From: Clostridium sp. chh4-2 | Lineage (GTDB): Bacteria; Bacillota; Clostridia; Lachnospirales; Lachnospiraceae | Assembly: GCF_002899675.1 (NCBI RefSeq) | Contig: NZ_PKUU01000002.1 | Location: 186,001 to 250,000, forward strand | Length of the DNA: 64,000 bases | Direction: 5' to 3' | Part shown: positions 7,726-16,482 of the stretch, in pieces | Layout: each line of letters opens with the position of its first letter | How positions within the stretch are numbered: position 1 is the stretch's first letter | Translations under genes and position numbers: made by a program | Notes under the pieces: generated by a model | What the model was told of the DNA's origin: nothing | Databases searched by the model: none | The model's input: only the letters and a program-made list of their open reading frames with translations

Positions 7726-8574
7726 ATGAGATCAGTAAAAGAAGTTTCCGCATTAACAGGTATCAGCGTGCGCACCCTGCACTATTATGATCAAATCGGT
7801 TTGCTGAAACCCACGTCATGCAGTGAGGCGGGATACCGGCTTTATGACGATAAAGCCTTGGAAACACTGCGGCAGATTCTGTTTTTTAAGGAATTTGACA
7901 TGCCGCTAAAGGAGATCAAAGCCATTATAGAAAATCCTGAATTTGATGAAAAAATGATTCTGCGCGGACAAAAGAGGATGCTGGAACTCAAACGGGACAG
8001 GCTGAACCGTCTGATCGGCAGCATCGATGAAATTTTGAGAGGAGAAAATGAGATGGATTTTGAAGTATTTGGCAGAGACGACATAGAACAGTTGTATCAG
8101 TCCCTGATTGAAAACATGAGCGGACGGCAGCTTCAGGCATGCACCGGTCAATATGGGGATTTAACGCAGTTTAAGGAACACTTTATGGAGAGTGCGGGAA
8201 GCCTGAAAGCACAGGAAAATTTTAAAAAGCTGATCGAGTGGTACGGTTCGAAAGAGGCGATGATGGAAACTTCAGAAAATCCGGCGGGTTCGGAAATTAT
8301 GCAGGCATATCAAAACCGGATCGAATCCATTTATCAAAAACTTGCCGGTAAAATGGGATGCGATGTGACGTTATTTGAAGTGAAAGAAATTGTAGGAGAA
8401 TATGATTTTGTGGCAAAGCAGCTTTATCAGATGAAAGATGTTTCAAAGCTGATGTTGGAAATGGCAGAGCTGTATGAGACGGATCAGAAGATGCGTTTGG
8501 AACTTGACAGCCGTTATGGAGAGGGAGCGGCAGATTATATCGGGAAAGCAATTAAAGCATTTTATAAATCCTGA
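7726..8574 (+). CDS. MerR-family regulator with TipAS-like effector domain
   Basis: The 282-residue protein starts with a MerR winged helix (VKEVSALTGISVRTLHYYDQ, then IGLLKP and GYRLYDDKALETL, residues 4-50) and a coiled-coil dimerisation helix (about 75-110). The C-terminal part (about 150-280) resembles the TipAS drug-binding fold: paired helices with QFKEHFMESAG, an EIMQAYQNRIESIYQKL helix and YGEGAADYIGKAIKAF at the end. TipA-type proteins bind thiopeptides or other drugs and activate export. The promoter upstream has the 19-bp spacer. The ATG follows AGGAGG. No transporter is linked directly, so the target may be only itself. Confidence 0.88.
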   Translation: MRSVKEVSALTGISVRTLHYYDQIGLLKPTSCSEAGYRLYDDKALETLRQILFFKEFDMPLKEIKAIIENPEFDEKMILRGQKRMLELKRDRLNRLIGSIDEILRGENEMDFEVFGRDDIEQLYQSLIENMSGRQLQACTGQYGDLTQFKEHFMESAGSLKAQENFKKLIEWYGSKEAMMETSENPAGSEIMQAYQNRIESIYQKLAGKMGCDVTLFEVKEIVGEYDFVAKQLYQMKDVSKLMLEMAELYETDQKMRLELDSRYGEGAADYIGKAIKAFYKS

Positions 8575-8615
8575 GCGCCCATGATTTGACCGCGGATGTC
8601 CGGGCATTTCCGGTA

Positions 8616-8644
8616 TTGACATAAAATTCCAATTCTGCTATACT
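8616..8644 (+). promoter_or_regulatory. Sigma-A promoter of the marR-FUSC operon
   Basis: TTGACA (8616-8621) and TATACT (8639-8644) are separated by 17 bp. Confidence 0.85.
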
Positions 8645-8650
8645 TCTTAA

Positions 8651-8669
8651 TAGTTCACAAAGTAAACTA
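8651..8669 (+). promoter_or_regulatory. Probable MarR operator
   Basis: The imperfect palindrome TAGTTCAC-AAA-GTAAACTA has 7 of 8 pairs matching. It lies at the expected transcription start, as autorepressing MarR proteins need. Confidence 0.6.
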
Positions 8670-8694
8670 ATTCAAATGCTTATGAGGGAATCTT

Positions 8695-9135
8695 ATGATA
8701 GAAAATGACTGGAAAGAAGCGATGAAGCAGATGGAATCCATCCGCCTATTCAGCAGTTTGTATGTCAGAAAAAGCAAAAAGGGAGCTGTTGCCTCCGCTC
8801 AGGAAGTGGATGCGCTGTTTCGGATCGCATTAACGGAAGTGCCGATGACGCCTCATCTTCTGAGTCAGAGCATGGGCGTGAGCAAAACAATTGTAAGCCG
8901 GCTGATTGAGAACCTGACGTCAAAAGCCTATGTGGAAAAGCGGTATAACATGGAGGATAAGCGCAGCTATCATCTGTGTATTACAGAAGAGGGCAGAAAA
9001 CAGCTGGATCTTTTGTGCCACTATTATTTAGATCCCCTTTATGAGCTGGAAAAAAAGCTTGGAGAAGAGCCGTTTGCAGAATTAATACGGCTGATCCAGG
9101 CGGCCAATCATCAGAGTCAGGAGGAATTTATTTGA
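8695..9135 (+). CDS. MarR-family transcriptional regulator
   Basis: The 146-residue protein is a typical MarR winged helix. The DNA-recognition helix is MTPHLLSQSMGVSKTIVSRL (about 61-80) and the wing is VEKRYNMEDKRSYHLCITEEG with the usual D-R pair. MarR proteins are dimeric repressors released by small phenolic or drug-like ligands. The stop overlaps the TTG start of the next membrane-protein gene by 4 bp (TTGA), so the two are translationally coupled and the regulator probably controls that exporter. Confidence 0.92.
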   Translation: MIENDWKEAMKQMESIRLFSSLYVRKSKKGAVASAQEVDALFRIALTEVPMTPHLLSQSMGVSKTIVSRLIENLTSKAYVEKRYNMEDKRSYHLCITEEGRKQLDLLCHYYLDPLYELEKKLGEEPFAELIRLIQAANHQSQEEFI

Positions 9136-10202
9136 GTATTTATCAGGCGTTACAGCTAAATGCGGCCGGGTCAAAGGCATTGATTAAGAATTCAAAAGAT
9201 AAAAGGGAAAAATGGAAATGGATCTTTGTTTATTTGCTGAAAAATTTCCTTACCGTAGCATTTTGCTTTGCATTTGTATCCATTTACAGCGTTTTATTCG
9301 GGGCGGAAAACAGCATTGCCGGAGTGGTGATTTTACTGTCTCTTCTTGTTTTGAGGTTTGCTGATTTTGGAATCCGCACAAAGCACGGCGTGGGTGTTGT
9401 CTTTATAACCTTTGCGATCCTGACATTTGGGCCCCATATGGCTAACCAGACGGGAATCATCGGCGCTTTTTTGATTAACTCGGCATGTATTCTGCTTTTG
9501 ATGATTTTAAACTGCCACAATGTGATCATGTCAAATCACTCCACATTTGTGCTGTCCTATCTTTTGCTGCAGGGATATGATGTGACCGGAACTGCATTTC
9601 AGGCGAGGGCGGTTTCTATGGCGGCCGGAGCGGCTGTCTGCGCGTTTGTCTTCTATAGAAATCATAGGAAAATGCAGTATAAACGGACATTTGGGGACCT
9701 GTTCCGTGAATTTGATATTCATGCCTTCCGCACCAAATGGTATCTGAGAATGACGTTCGGCATCACATCGTCCCTCTTGCTGGCAGCTCTGTTAAAAATG
9801 CCGAGGCCGATGTGGGTAGGCGTTTCCGTGATGTCGGTGCTTCTGCCGTTTACCCAGGATCTTTTGTACCGGGTGAAGAGAAGAGCGCCCTTTGGAGCAA
9901 TCGGATGCGCCGTCTTTGCGGTGATCTATCTCCTGCTTCCTGAAAGCATGTATCCGTTTATCGGGTTGTTGGGAGGAATCGGCGTGGGATTTTCGGCGTC
10001 TTATTCCTGGCAGACTATTTTCAATACCTTTGGTGCGTTGGCGGTAGCGGTGAGCTTGTTCGGGCTTCACGGCGCGATCGCACACCGGATACTGGCCATA
10101 GCATTCGGATCTTTATACGGAGGCCTGTTCCACTATCTTGTGAGCATCAGGCCCCATCTTAAAAATGCTTTTGGCCGGGATCAGGATTTGCTGGAAGGAT
10201 AA
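9132..10202 (+). CDS. FUSC-family (aromatic-acid exporter-like) membrane protein
   Basis: The 356-residue protein has two bundles of about five membrane helices (about 35-170 and 205-340) joined by a basic cytoplasmic loop (HRKMQYKRTFGDLFREF). This duplicated layout and the RPMWVGVSVMSVLLPF segment at the second bundle are typical of the FUSC/ArAE group linked to export of aromatic acids and drugs. The start is TTG at 9132, supported by AGGAGG (9119-9124) inside the end of marR. The transported compound is not evident. Confidence 0.8.
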   Translation: MSIYQALQLNAAGSKALIKNSKDKREKWKWIFVYLLKNFLTVAFCFAFVSIYSVLFGAENSIAGVVILLSLLVLRFADFGIRTKHGVGVVFITFAILTFGPHMANQTGIIGAFLINSACILLLMILNCHNVIMSNHSTFVLSYLLLQGYDVTGTAFQARAVSMAAGAAVCAFVFYRNHRKMQYKRTFGDLFREFDIHAFRTKWYLRMTFGITSSLLLAALLKMPRPMWVGVSVMSVLLPFTQDLLYRVKRRAPFGAIGCAVFAVIYLLLPESMYPFIGLLGGIGVGFSASYSWQTIFNTFGALAVAVSLFGLHGAIAHRILAIAFGSLYGGLFHYLVSIRPHLKNAFGRDQDLLEG

Positions 10203-10227
10203 AGGCAAGGGGTCAGACGGCTGTCGG

Positions 10228-11097
10228 CTATTTGATCCCCACAAGTTCGATATAGCCCCGTTGTCCGATCGGTTCTAACTGAATTCTCGGGCTTGACGGG
10301 TCCCAGGAATATCCAATGGCGGACGGTTCGTATTTGCTGATGGAATCTTGAACCTGTTCGATGGCCTGGCAGTAATCCTCTTCGTTGAAGGGTTCGCCCT
10401 GAAACATCAGGTACTTGGAAGCAGGAAGGTCGATGATATCGAAACCGTCGGGAACCGGTCCGTCGTAATCAGCAGAGACTTCTGCTCCCTGGACATATTC
10501 GGAAGTTCCGGGTTTGATATAGGATTTGGGCAGCCAAAGGCATACGGGTTCCAGGCTGATGGTCTTGATGCTGAGGAGCAGGCCCCAGACGTCACAGCCG
10601 ACTTCCTGGCAGTAGGTCCAGTAATTGTCCGCCTGAATGCCCCTTTTGATGATCACTTTGCGTTTTGGTTTGTCAATTACCTGAATGAAGACATTTTTAA
10701 CATTTTCCATAATGCGCTCCTTTTCTATGGCAGAGTATTTGATTCCATAAGGATGGAAGAGATAGATGGGAACGGGATGAACGGCGTATTCTTTGGGATT
10801 GCATCCGAATTCACGGAAAAATGCCCGCTGAAATCCATCCACGCTTTTATAGCCGGATTCTAATGCCGCATCAATGATTTTAATATCTTCATCCCGCAGC
10901 TTTAAAGCGGATTTGGAAAGCCGGAGCTTTCTGATGTAATCCGCCGGAGTCATATGCAGCCACTGAATAAACAGCCGGTAAGAATACCAAGGAGAATAGA
11001 GTGAGGCGTCTGCCAAATCGGCAGGCGCTATATTTTCATATAAATGTTCCTCAATATAGTCCTGCATTCTCTGAACCGCATGAATTTGTTCTTCCAT
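10228..11097 (-). CDS. AraC-family regulator with GyrI-like effector domain
   Basis: The protein has 289 residues. The AraC double HTH is at the N-terminus (about 8-105; SGYKSVDGFQRAFFREFGCNPKEY), followed by a C-terminal GyrI-like/AraC effector-binding domain (about 130-289; DLPASKYLMFQGEP, YIELVGIK). This HTH-first layout is that of the Rob/SoxS-like group whose C-terminal domain binds drugs or other small hydrophobic molecules. It is convergent with the FUSC gene. A paralogue with the same architecture lies at 50217-51095. Confidence 0.9.
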   Translation of the reverse strand: MEEQIHAVQRMQDYIEEHLYENIAPADLADASLYSPWYSYRLFIQWLHMTPADYIRKLRLSKSALKLRDEDIKIIDAALESGYKSVDGFQRAFFREFGCNPKEYAVHPVPIYLFHPYGIKYSAIEKERIMENVKNVFIQVIDKPKRKVIIKRGIQADNYWTYCQEVGCDVWGLLLSIKTISLEPVCLWLPKSYIKPGTSEYVQGAEVSADYDGPVPDGFDIIDLPASKYLMFQGEPFNEEDYCQAIEQVQDSISKYEPSAIGYSWDPSSPRIQLEPIGQRGYIELVGIK

Positions 11098-11209
11098 AAT
11101 TTATCTCACCACCTTATGAATGTAATATACCCTACTCAGGAAAATGTTTCTCGATTTTTTTTGCTGAACGTTTCATTAACCTTATCTTGGCAATTCCGGA
11201 ATGAAGGGA

Positions 11210-12271
11210 TTATCTGCGGTAATCAACCGGGCCTAATGGTACCGGCACCGGATTTTTTAAGACCCAGTCCACGGCCAGGCGGCAAAGACGGACGGAGGAT
11301 TTGCCGCTGGAATCGCTGAGAAGGCCTGAAGCCAGGCTCTTTGCTTCCTCTAAAGAAGATGGGTCCAGGGAATTGCCGGATTCCAAGTGCTTTAGCAGTG
11401 CATTGACCATTTTCCGGTATTGGGCGTCCCAATTGCCGCCGCCATTGCGCATGAGTTCATCATTTACCCGTCCGGTGATGCGGATTACCTCTCCCTGAAC
11501 CGTTTTACAGGCGCCGGAACCGGGGACTAAGAGTTCCCATAATTCCTGATGCTGGTCTTTCCAGTCCGCAGAGGTGACGGTGATGGGGGAGATACCGTCA
11601 TGAAACCGTCTGACCGGAACCGGAGGAACATGAAAAAGCTGGTAAAGGGAGTTCAGCCCTTCCTCTACCTGGGGCAAAAAGTCCGGGTTGAAATCAGGAC
11701 GGTGGAATTCAAAGTTTTTGCCGATATCCGTGATGTACTGCTGTATTTCAGGGGTGATCTGAGCGCCTGCATTTATAAGGATTTCGGAAATTTTTACCAT
11801 ATCCGGAATATCCATGTTGGAACAGCGGATCAGGGCGAATGCCAGGGGGGTTAGTCCGTTTCTGTCTGCGGCAGAAACGGCGGCTCCGTGGGACAGAAGC
11901 GCTGAGACATTATCCGGACTGTGATGGTCGGCCGCATTATGAAGCGGCGTGCAGCCGTCATGGGACCGGGCCTGGATATCTGCGCCCAGTTCCAGGTACA
12001 GTTTGATCTGTTCTGCCGAACCGGGGCTCATGGCCAAGTGGTGTAGCGGGGTGTAACCAAAGGTATCGGGCATGTTGATGTCTGTTCCATATCCGATGAG
12101 CCAGCGGGCAAATTCTTTGGTCAGACCGGTAAAGCCGAAGGCGTTGTGTTTCGAATAGCCGCCGGACGCATTGGGTTCACAGTGGTTCATGACTGCTTTC
12201 AGACCTTCCACATCTTTTTTATTCAGCAGTTCTGTAAATTCAGGCGGAAGCGTTTTTCTCTTTTTAGCCAT
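11210..12271 (-). CDS. Ankyrin-repeat protein
   Basis: The 353-residue protein has at least three ankyrin repeats in residues about 40-170: FGYTPLHHLAMSPGSAEQIK, DGCTPLHNAADHHSPDNVS and NGLTPLAFALIRCS. The C-terminal 150 residues resemble no domain I know and include a run of Gly/Asn near NGGGNWDAQYRKM. There is no signal peptide, so it is probably cytoplasmic. Ankyrin repeats bind other proteins; the partner is unknown. AAGGAAGG lies upstream of the ATG. It is divergent from the TetR gene. Confidence 0.85.
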   Translation of the reverse strand: MAKKRKTLPPEFTELLNKKDVEGLKAVMNHCEPNASGGYSKHNAFGFTGLTKEFARWLIGYGTDINMPDTFGYTPLHHLAMSPGSAEQIKLYLELGADIQARSHDGCTPLHNAADHHSPDNVSALLSHGAAVSAADRNGLTPLAFALIRCSNMDIPDMVKISEILINAGAQITPEIQQYITDIGKNFEFHRPDFNPDFLPQVEEGLNSLYQLFHVPPVPVRRFHDGISPITVTSADWKDQHQELWELLVPGSGACKTVQGEVIRITGRVNDELMRNGGGNWDAQYRKMVNALLKHLESGNSLDPSSLEEAKSLASGLLSDSSGKSSVRLCRLAVDWVLKNPVPVPLGPVDYRR

Positions 12272-12307
12272 GTATTTTCCTTCCTTTCGAAATGGATAGA
12301 ATCATTT

Positions 12308-12351
12308 GGATTCCCTGCGGCGCCGATTAAAAAGGGCGGGGAATCCTTTTT
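12308..12351 (+). terminator. Terminator-like hairpin upstream of the TetR gene
   Basis: GGATTCCC (12308-12315) pairs with GGGAATCC (12339-12346), followed by five Ts. No plus-strand gene ends here, so it may block read-through or fold in the leader of the divergent ankyrin gene. Its role is uncertain. Confidence 0.4.
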
Positions 12352-12412
12352 CTCTACTCTAATTCAGATTCCTTTTGGATGTCAAGCGGATACGGCCGTG
12401 AATTGTAACGAG

Positions 12413-12459
12413 TTGACAAAAGTGAGCATCTATGAAATAATTAAACCAATAGTTTAATT
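12413..12459 (+). promoter_or_regulatory. TetR-gene promoter with overlapping operator
   Basis: TTGACA (12413-12418) is followed after 17 bp by AATAAT (12436-12441). The perfect inverted repeat AATTAAAC (12439-12446) and GTTTAATT (12452-12459), 5-bp spacer, overlaps the -10 box. This is the layout of an autorepressing TetR protein. Confidence 0.8.
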
Positions 12460-12476
12460 AGAAGATTGGAGATAAG

Positions 12477-13127
12477 ATGGCGAGAAGAAAGCAGGAACCG
12501 GCGTCCGCACACCGGAACCATATGATCACTGCGGCAAAACAGCTTTTTGAACAAAAGGGAATTGAAAAGACGACTATGGATGAGATTGCAGCTGCGGCGG
12601 GGTACAGTAAGGCGACCTTGTATGTGTATTTTAAAAATAAAGATGAGCTTGTGGGAGGGATGATTCTGGAAGCCATGTCGGAACTGCATGTGCGCCTAAA
12701 AAAAGCAGCAGAATCCGGTCAGGATGTGATTGGCAGATATTATGAGATTTGTCGGGCGCTTGCCGGATATCGGGACGAATATCCCATGCAGTTTGACCTT
12801 ATTCTGCAAAGAATCAGGATCGATGTGGAGCAGGAGGGAACGCCGACGATTTATAAGGAGATTTTTGAGGTGGGAGAGCAGATGAACCGGACTATAGGGG
12901 AATTTCTGGAAGAGGGGATTTTAAAGGGTGTATTTGATGAGAGCATAAAGATTCCACAGGCAGTATTCGTTTTATGGTCCGGTCTTTCCGGAATCATTCA
13001 AATGGCGGCTCAGAAGGGGGAATACATCGAAAATGTGATGGGATGTACGAAAACGGAGTTTCTGGATTATGGATTTGGGTTTATGCTGCGGTCCATTCTG
13101 GCGAAGGGAGAACGTGATGGGAGATAA
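12477..13127 (+). CDS. TetR/AcrR-family transcriptional regulator
   Basis: The 216-residue protein has a TetR HTH in residues 12-60 (KQLFEQKGIEKTTMDEIAAA then GYSKATLYVYFKNKDEL). The rest is an all-helical ligand and dimerisation domain. The ATG follows TTGGAG. The end overlaps the flavin reductase gene by 11 bp, so both are cotranscribed and the regulator likely controls that enzyme. A perfect operator-like palindrome covers the promoter. The ligand is unknown. Confidence 0.93.
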   Translation: MARRKQEPASAHRNHMITAAKQLFEQKGIEKTTMDEIAAAAGYSKATLYVYFKNKDELVGGMILEAMSELHVRLKKAAESGQDVIGRYYEICRALAGYRDEYPMQFDLILQRIRIDVEQEGTPTIYKEIFEVGEQMNRTIGEFLEEGILKGVFDESIKIPQAVFVLWSGLSGIIQMAAQKGEYIENVMGCTKTEFLDYGFGFMLRSILAKGERDGR

Positions 13128-13695
13128 AAAGATGCTGGCAATACTGGGGAGCCCGAGAACTCACGGCAATATCGCTTCTATGCTGTACTGCGCTGTGAAG
13201 GAAGCAGAGCGGCTGGGATATCAGGTGGACGTGGTGAATCTCTATGAGAAGAAAATCGGTTACTGCCGGGGATGCATGGGCTGCAAACAATCCGGAATCT
13301 GTGTGATAGAGGATGATTTGGGGGAAATTTGCGGTCTTTTGAAGGAGTGTGATGTGGTTGTGCTGGCAGCGCCCGTCTATTTTGCCAATGTGCCGGGGAT
13401 TGTGAAGAATTTATTCGACCGTCTGGTGGGAGCCGTGATGGATGACAATGACAGCCCGGTGCCAAAGCCCAGGCTGTCGCGGAAACAGACGTATTATCTG
13501 CTTACGGCATGCAGCACGCCGTTCCCATTTTCCGCCCTGTGCGGACAAAGCACGGGCGCGATACGGGCCATGAAAGAGTTTTTTCATATATCCGGCATGC
13601 GGTTTGGAGGTGCGGCAGTCTTTGCAGGAACCAGGAACCGGACCGGGCTGGATGAGAAAATGCAGAAAAAAATCAAACGCATGATCGGAAGGTAA
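13117..13695 (+). CDS. NAD(P)H-dependent FMN reductase / flavodoxin-fold protein
   Basis: The 192-residue protein begins MGDKKMLAILGSPRTHGNIA, the phosphate-binding loop for FMN. The segment GYCRGCMGCKQSGICVIEDD contains the Cys cluster seen in the iron-sulfur-flavoprotein and NADPH-dependent FMN reductase group. LAAPVYFANVPGIVKNLFDR is the family hallmark for the second flavin loop. It probably reduces quinones or other electrophiles in the cytoplasm. The start at 13117 has AAGGGAG upstream; a longer reading inside the TetR gene lacks a ribosome site. Coupling to TetR suggests induction by a redox-active compound. Confidence 0.88.
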   Translation: MGDKKMLAILGSPRTHGNIASMLYCAVKEAERLGYQVDVVNLYEKKIGYCRGCMGCKQSGICVIEDDLGEICGLLKECDVVVLAAPVYFANVPGIVKNLFDRLVGAVMDDNDSPVPKPRLSRKQTYYLLTACSTPFPFSALCGQSTGAIRAMKEFFHISGMRFGGAAVFAGTRNRTGLDEKMQKKIKRMIGR

Positions 13696-13904
13696 ACATT
13701 CAGCCTTCCGATGCCTGTGCCGGCTCCGGCTGTTTCCATGGCCTTTCCAGTTCCGGTTTCGGGCATAAGCACTTCTAAACGTGCAGGATTTTTCTAAAAA
13801 CCAAGGGAAAGGTTGATTTTTTATGTAAATAATAATATCATACAAGATAATTCCAAAACGATCTGTTACAATTGCGGGAAAGAGAAAGACAGGAGGAAGA
13901 ACAT

Positions 13905-14777
13905 ATGCTGCCGGAACAGGAACAGCGCCATGTCTATTATGACAGCGATTTACAGATAGAAGCATATAACCTGACTGGGATTGTGCAGAAGTTTCCCAAT
14001 CATTTTCACAAATACTATGTGATCGGTTTTGTGGAAGGGGGAAAAAGGCATCTGTGGTGTATGAATGAAGAGTATGATACGTCCGCAGGGGATCTGATTT
14101 TATTCAATCCTATGGACTGTCATTATTGTGCTCCGGTCAACGGGGAGATTTTGGATTATCGTGCGGTGAATATTGACGAAGTCGTCATGAAGAAAGCGGT
14201 CAGGGAATTGACGGGTAAGGAGTATTTGCCCAAATTTACCAGCCATGTGGTATATCAGAGTGATATCACGGCGGCCCTGGACAGTTTGTACTGCGGAATC
14301 GTGGAACACGCGCCGAAGCTTTCAAAGGAGGAGGCATTTTACTTTTTGCTGGAGCAGGTGTTAAGAGAGCACTGCGAACCCACCGACAGAGAGCAGGAAG
14401 CGGAGAAAGAGGATAAGGTATCTCTTGTCTGTCAATATCTGGAAGATCATTTCAGTGAAAATATTGCCCTCGACGATTTGGCCGATCTGGCCCAGATCAG
14501 CAAATCCCATCTGCTTCTGCTGTTTACGAAGCATGTGGGAGTATCGCCTTACCGGTATCTTCAGTCTTACCGGATTGAGAAGACAAAGCGTTTGCTGGAA
14601 CAGGGGATTCTGCCTGCGGATGCGGCTTTTATAGCAGGTTTTACGGATCAAAGCCATTTTACCAGGTTTTTTAAGGAATTTATCGGGCTTACACCGAAAC
14701 AGTATCAAAAAATATTTAAAGAAAAAGCAGAACCGGAAACGGGATTTGCAGCGGAGGTTGACAGAAATGGAATCTAA
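13905..14777 (+). CDS. AraC-family transcriptional regulator
   Basis: The 290-residue protein has a cupin-like sensor domain (NHFHKYYVIGFVEGGKRHLW, residues about 30-49; GDLILFNPMDCHYC) and a C-terminal AraC double HTH (about 190-275; AFIAGFTDQSHFTRFFKEFIG). The start at ATG 13905 follows AGGAGG. It overlaps the DMT transporter gene by 11 bp, so the regulator and transporter form one unit and the transporter is the likely target. Confidence 0.92.
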   Translation: MLPEQEQRHVYYDSDLQIEAYNLTGIVQKFPNHFHKYYVIGFVEGGKRHLWCMNEEYDTSAGDLILFNPMDCHYCAPVNGEILDYRAVNIDEVVMKKAVRELTGKEYLPKFTSHVVYQSDITAALDSLYCGIVEHAPKLSKEEAFYFLLEQVLREHCEPTDREQEAEKEDKVSLVCQYLEDHFSENIALDDLADLAQISKSHLLLLFTKHVGVSPYRYLQSYRIEKTKRLLEQGILPADAAFIAGFTDQSHFTRFFKEFIGLTPKQYQKIFKEKAEPETGFAAEVDRNGI

Positions 14778-15693
14778 TAAAAATGTTGCCGGCCATATTG
14801 CGGCGGCGTTCACAATTTTTATATGGGGAACTACCTTCATATCGACAAAAGTGCTGCTGAGAGTATTTGACCCGGTGGAAATTCTGTTTTTCCGGTTTTT
14901 GATCGGATACTTTGCATTGTGGTTGGCGGCGCCAAGATTTTTAAAGGTGAAGGAAAAGGGACAGGAGATCTATTTTGTGGCGGCTGGGCTGTGCGGCGTC
15001 ACCTTATATTTCCTGATGGAAAATTTTGCGCTGACATTTACGCTGGCAGCTAACGTGGGTGTGATTATCTCCATCGCTCCATTTTTTACGGCCTTATTCA
15101 ACTGGTTGATTTTTAAAGGGGAGAAACCGGGAATCCGGTTTATTCTGGGATTTATAATCGCTATGGCGGGAATCTATCTGATCAGTTTCAGAGGGGATCA
15201 TTCCGTTTCTTTGAATCCCACAGGAGATTTTTTATCCGTAGGAGCTGCAATCGTGTGGGCGGCTTATTCGATTCTGACAAAGAAGATCAGCGGTTTTGGA
15301 TATGGTACGGTTCAGACCACCAGAAGGATCTTTTTCTATGGAATTCTGCTCATGATTCCGGCCCTGTTCTTCTTTAATTTCCGTTTGGGACTGGATCGGT
15401 TTATGGATATGAAAAATCTGCTCAACATCCTGTTTTTAGGATTCGGAGCCTCGGCTCTCTGTTTTGTGACTTGGAACTTCGCATTAAAACGTTTGGGAAG
15501 TGTGAAGACCAGCGCATATATCTATGCGGTTCCCGTTATCACGGTGGTCACATCCGTACTCATTTTAAATGAAAAAGTAACAGCTGAGGCCGTATGCGGA
15601 ATCGGACTGACATTGGCAGGTCTGGTAATGTCAGAGGGGAGATTTGAGCTGCGCCCTAAGAAAAATGCCTGCAGACTGGATGCTGCGGAATAA
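14767..15693 (+). CDS. DMT-superfamily (EamA) transporter
   Basis: The 308-residue membrane protein has ten predicted helices as two EamA halves (about 10-140 and 150-300). Typical features are FIWGTTFISTKVLL in TM1 and the ASALCFVTWNFALKRLGSVK motif late in the second half. Members export amino acids, metabolites or drugs. The ATG at 14767 has GGAGG upstream and lies inside the end of the AraC gene. Confidence 0.9.
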   Translation: MESNKNVAGHIAAAFTIFIWGTTFISTKVLLRVFDPVEILFFRFLIGYFALWLAAPRFLKVKEKGQEIYFVAAGLCGVTLYFLMENFALTFTLAANVGVIISIAPFFTALFNWLIFKGEKPGIRFILGFIIAMAGIYLISFRGDHSVSLNPTGDFLSVGAAIVWAAYSILTKKISGFGYGTVQTTRRIFFYGILLMIPALFFFNFRLGLDRFMDMKNLLNILFLGFGASALCFVTWNFALKRLGSVKTSAYIYAVPVITVVTSVLILNEKVTAEAVCGIGLTLAGLVMSEGRFELRPKKNACRLDAAE

Positions 15694-15722
15694 AAAAAGT
15701 GGTATAATGAAAGGAGAATCTC

Positions 15723-16481
15723 ATGGATTCAGTTACGGTGGAAATCTGCTGCGGAAGCTATTATGACGCGCTTTCGGCTTTTCGAGGCGGCGCTCACAGG
15801 ATCGAGCTGAACAGCGCCCTTTTTCTCGGAGGGCTGACCCCGTCCCTGTCCGAACTCATCCTGACGAAACAAAATACTTCCTTAAAGGTGATCGCAATGG
15901 TGCGCCCAAGAGGCGCAGGATTCTGTTACGGGCCTGAAGATTTTGAACAGATGATGATGGACTGCAGGCTGATGATGGAACACGGAGCCGACGGAATCGC
16001 CTTCGGATGCCTGAACCCGGACTTTTCCATTCAGACGGATCAGACAGGGCAGATGATCTCTCTCATAAAATCCTTTCACGGAGAGGCCGTTTTTCACAGG
16101 GCTTTTGATTGTGTAAAAGACCCGTTTGTGTCTGCGCGCCAGCTGATTTCGCTGGGAGCGGACCGGATTTTAACCAGCGGGCTTAAAAATACGGCGCCGG
16201 AAGGGTGGAGAAACTTGAAAGGGCTGAACCGTACATTCGGAGACCGGATCGAGATTCTGGCCGGAAGCGGAATCAATGCGGGAAATGCCGGGGATCTGGT
16301 TGAGAAAACGGGAATCACCCAGATTCACAGCTCCTGCAAATGCTGGCATCTGGACCCCACCACAGCTGCGGACGGAGTAACCTATCAATATGCCGGGGCG
16401 GGGCATGACATGGAGTATGAGGCTGTATCGGAAGAACTTGTCAGAGCTCTGATTCAATCGGTAAAACAGGAGGAAGAATAA
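15723..16481 (+). CDS. cutC: CutC family protein
   Basis: The 252-residue TIM-barrel protein begins VTVEICCGSYYDALSAFRGG and holds the CutC signatures RIELNSALFLGGLTPS, MVRPRGAGFCY and FHRAFDCVKDP. It was first linked to copper homeostasis in Escherichia coli, though its direct chemistry is not settled. It follows the transporter gene by 30 bp and ends 1 bp before the PNPOx-like gene, so it is part of a short operon. Confidence 0.95.
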   Translation: MDSVTVEICCGSYYDALSAFRGGAHRIELNSALFLGGLTPSLSELILTKQNTSLKVIAMVRPRGAGFCYGPEDFEQMMMDCRLMMEHGADGIAFGCLNPDFSIQTDQTGQMISLIKSFHGEAVFHRAFDCVKDPFVSARQLISLGADRILTSGLKNTAPEGWRNLKGLNRTFGDRIEILAGSGINAGNAGDLVEKTGITQIHSSCKCWHLDPTTAADGVTYQYAGAGHDMEYEAVSEELVRALIQSVKQEEE

Positions 16482-16482
16482 T

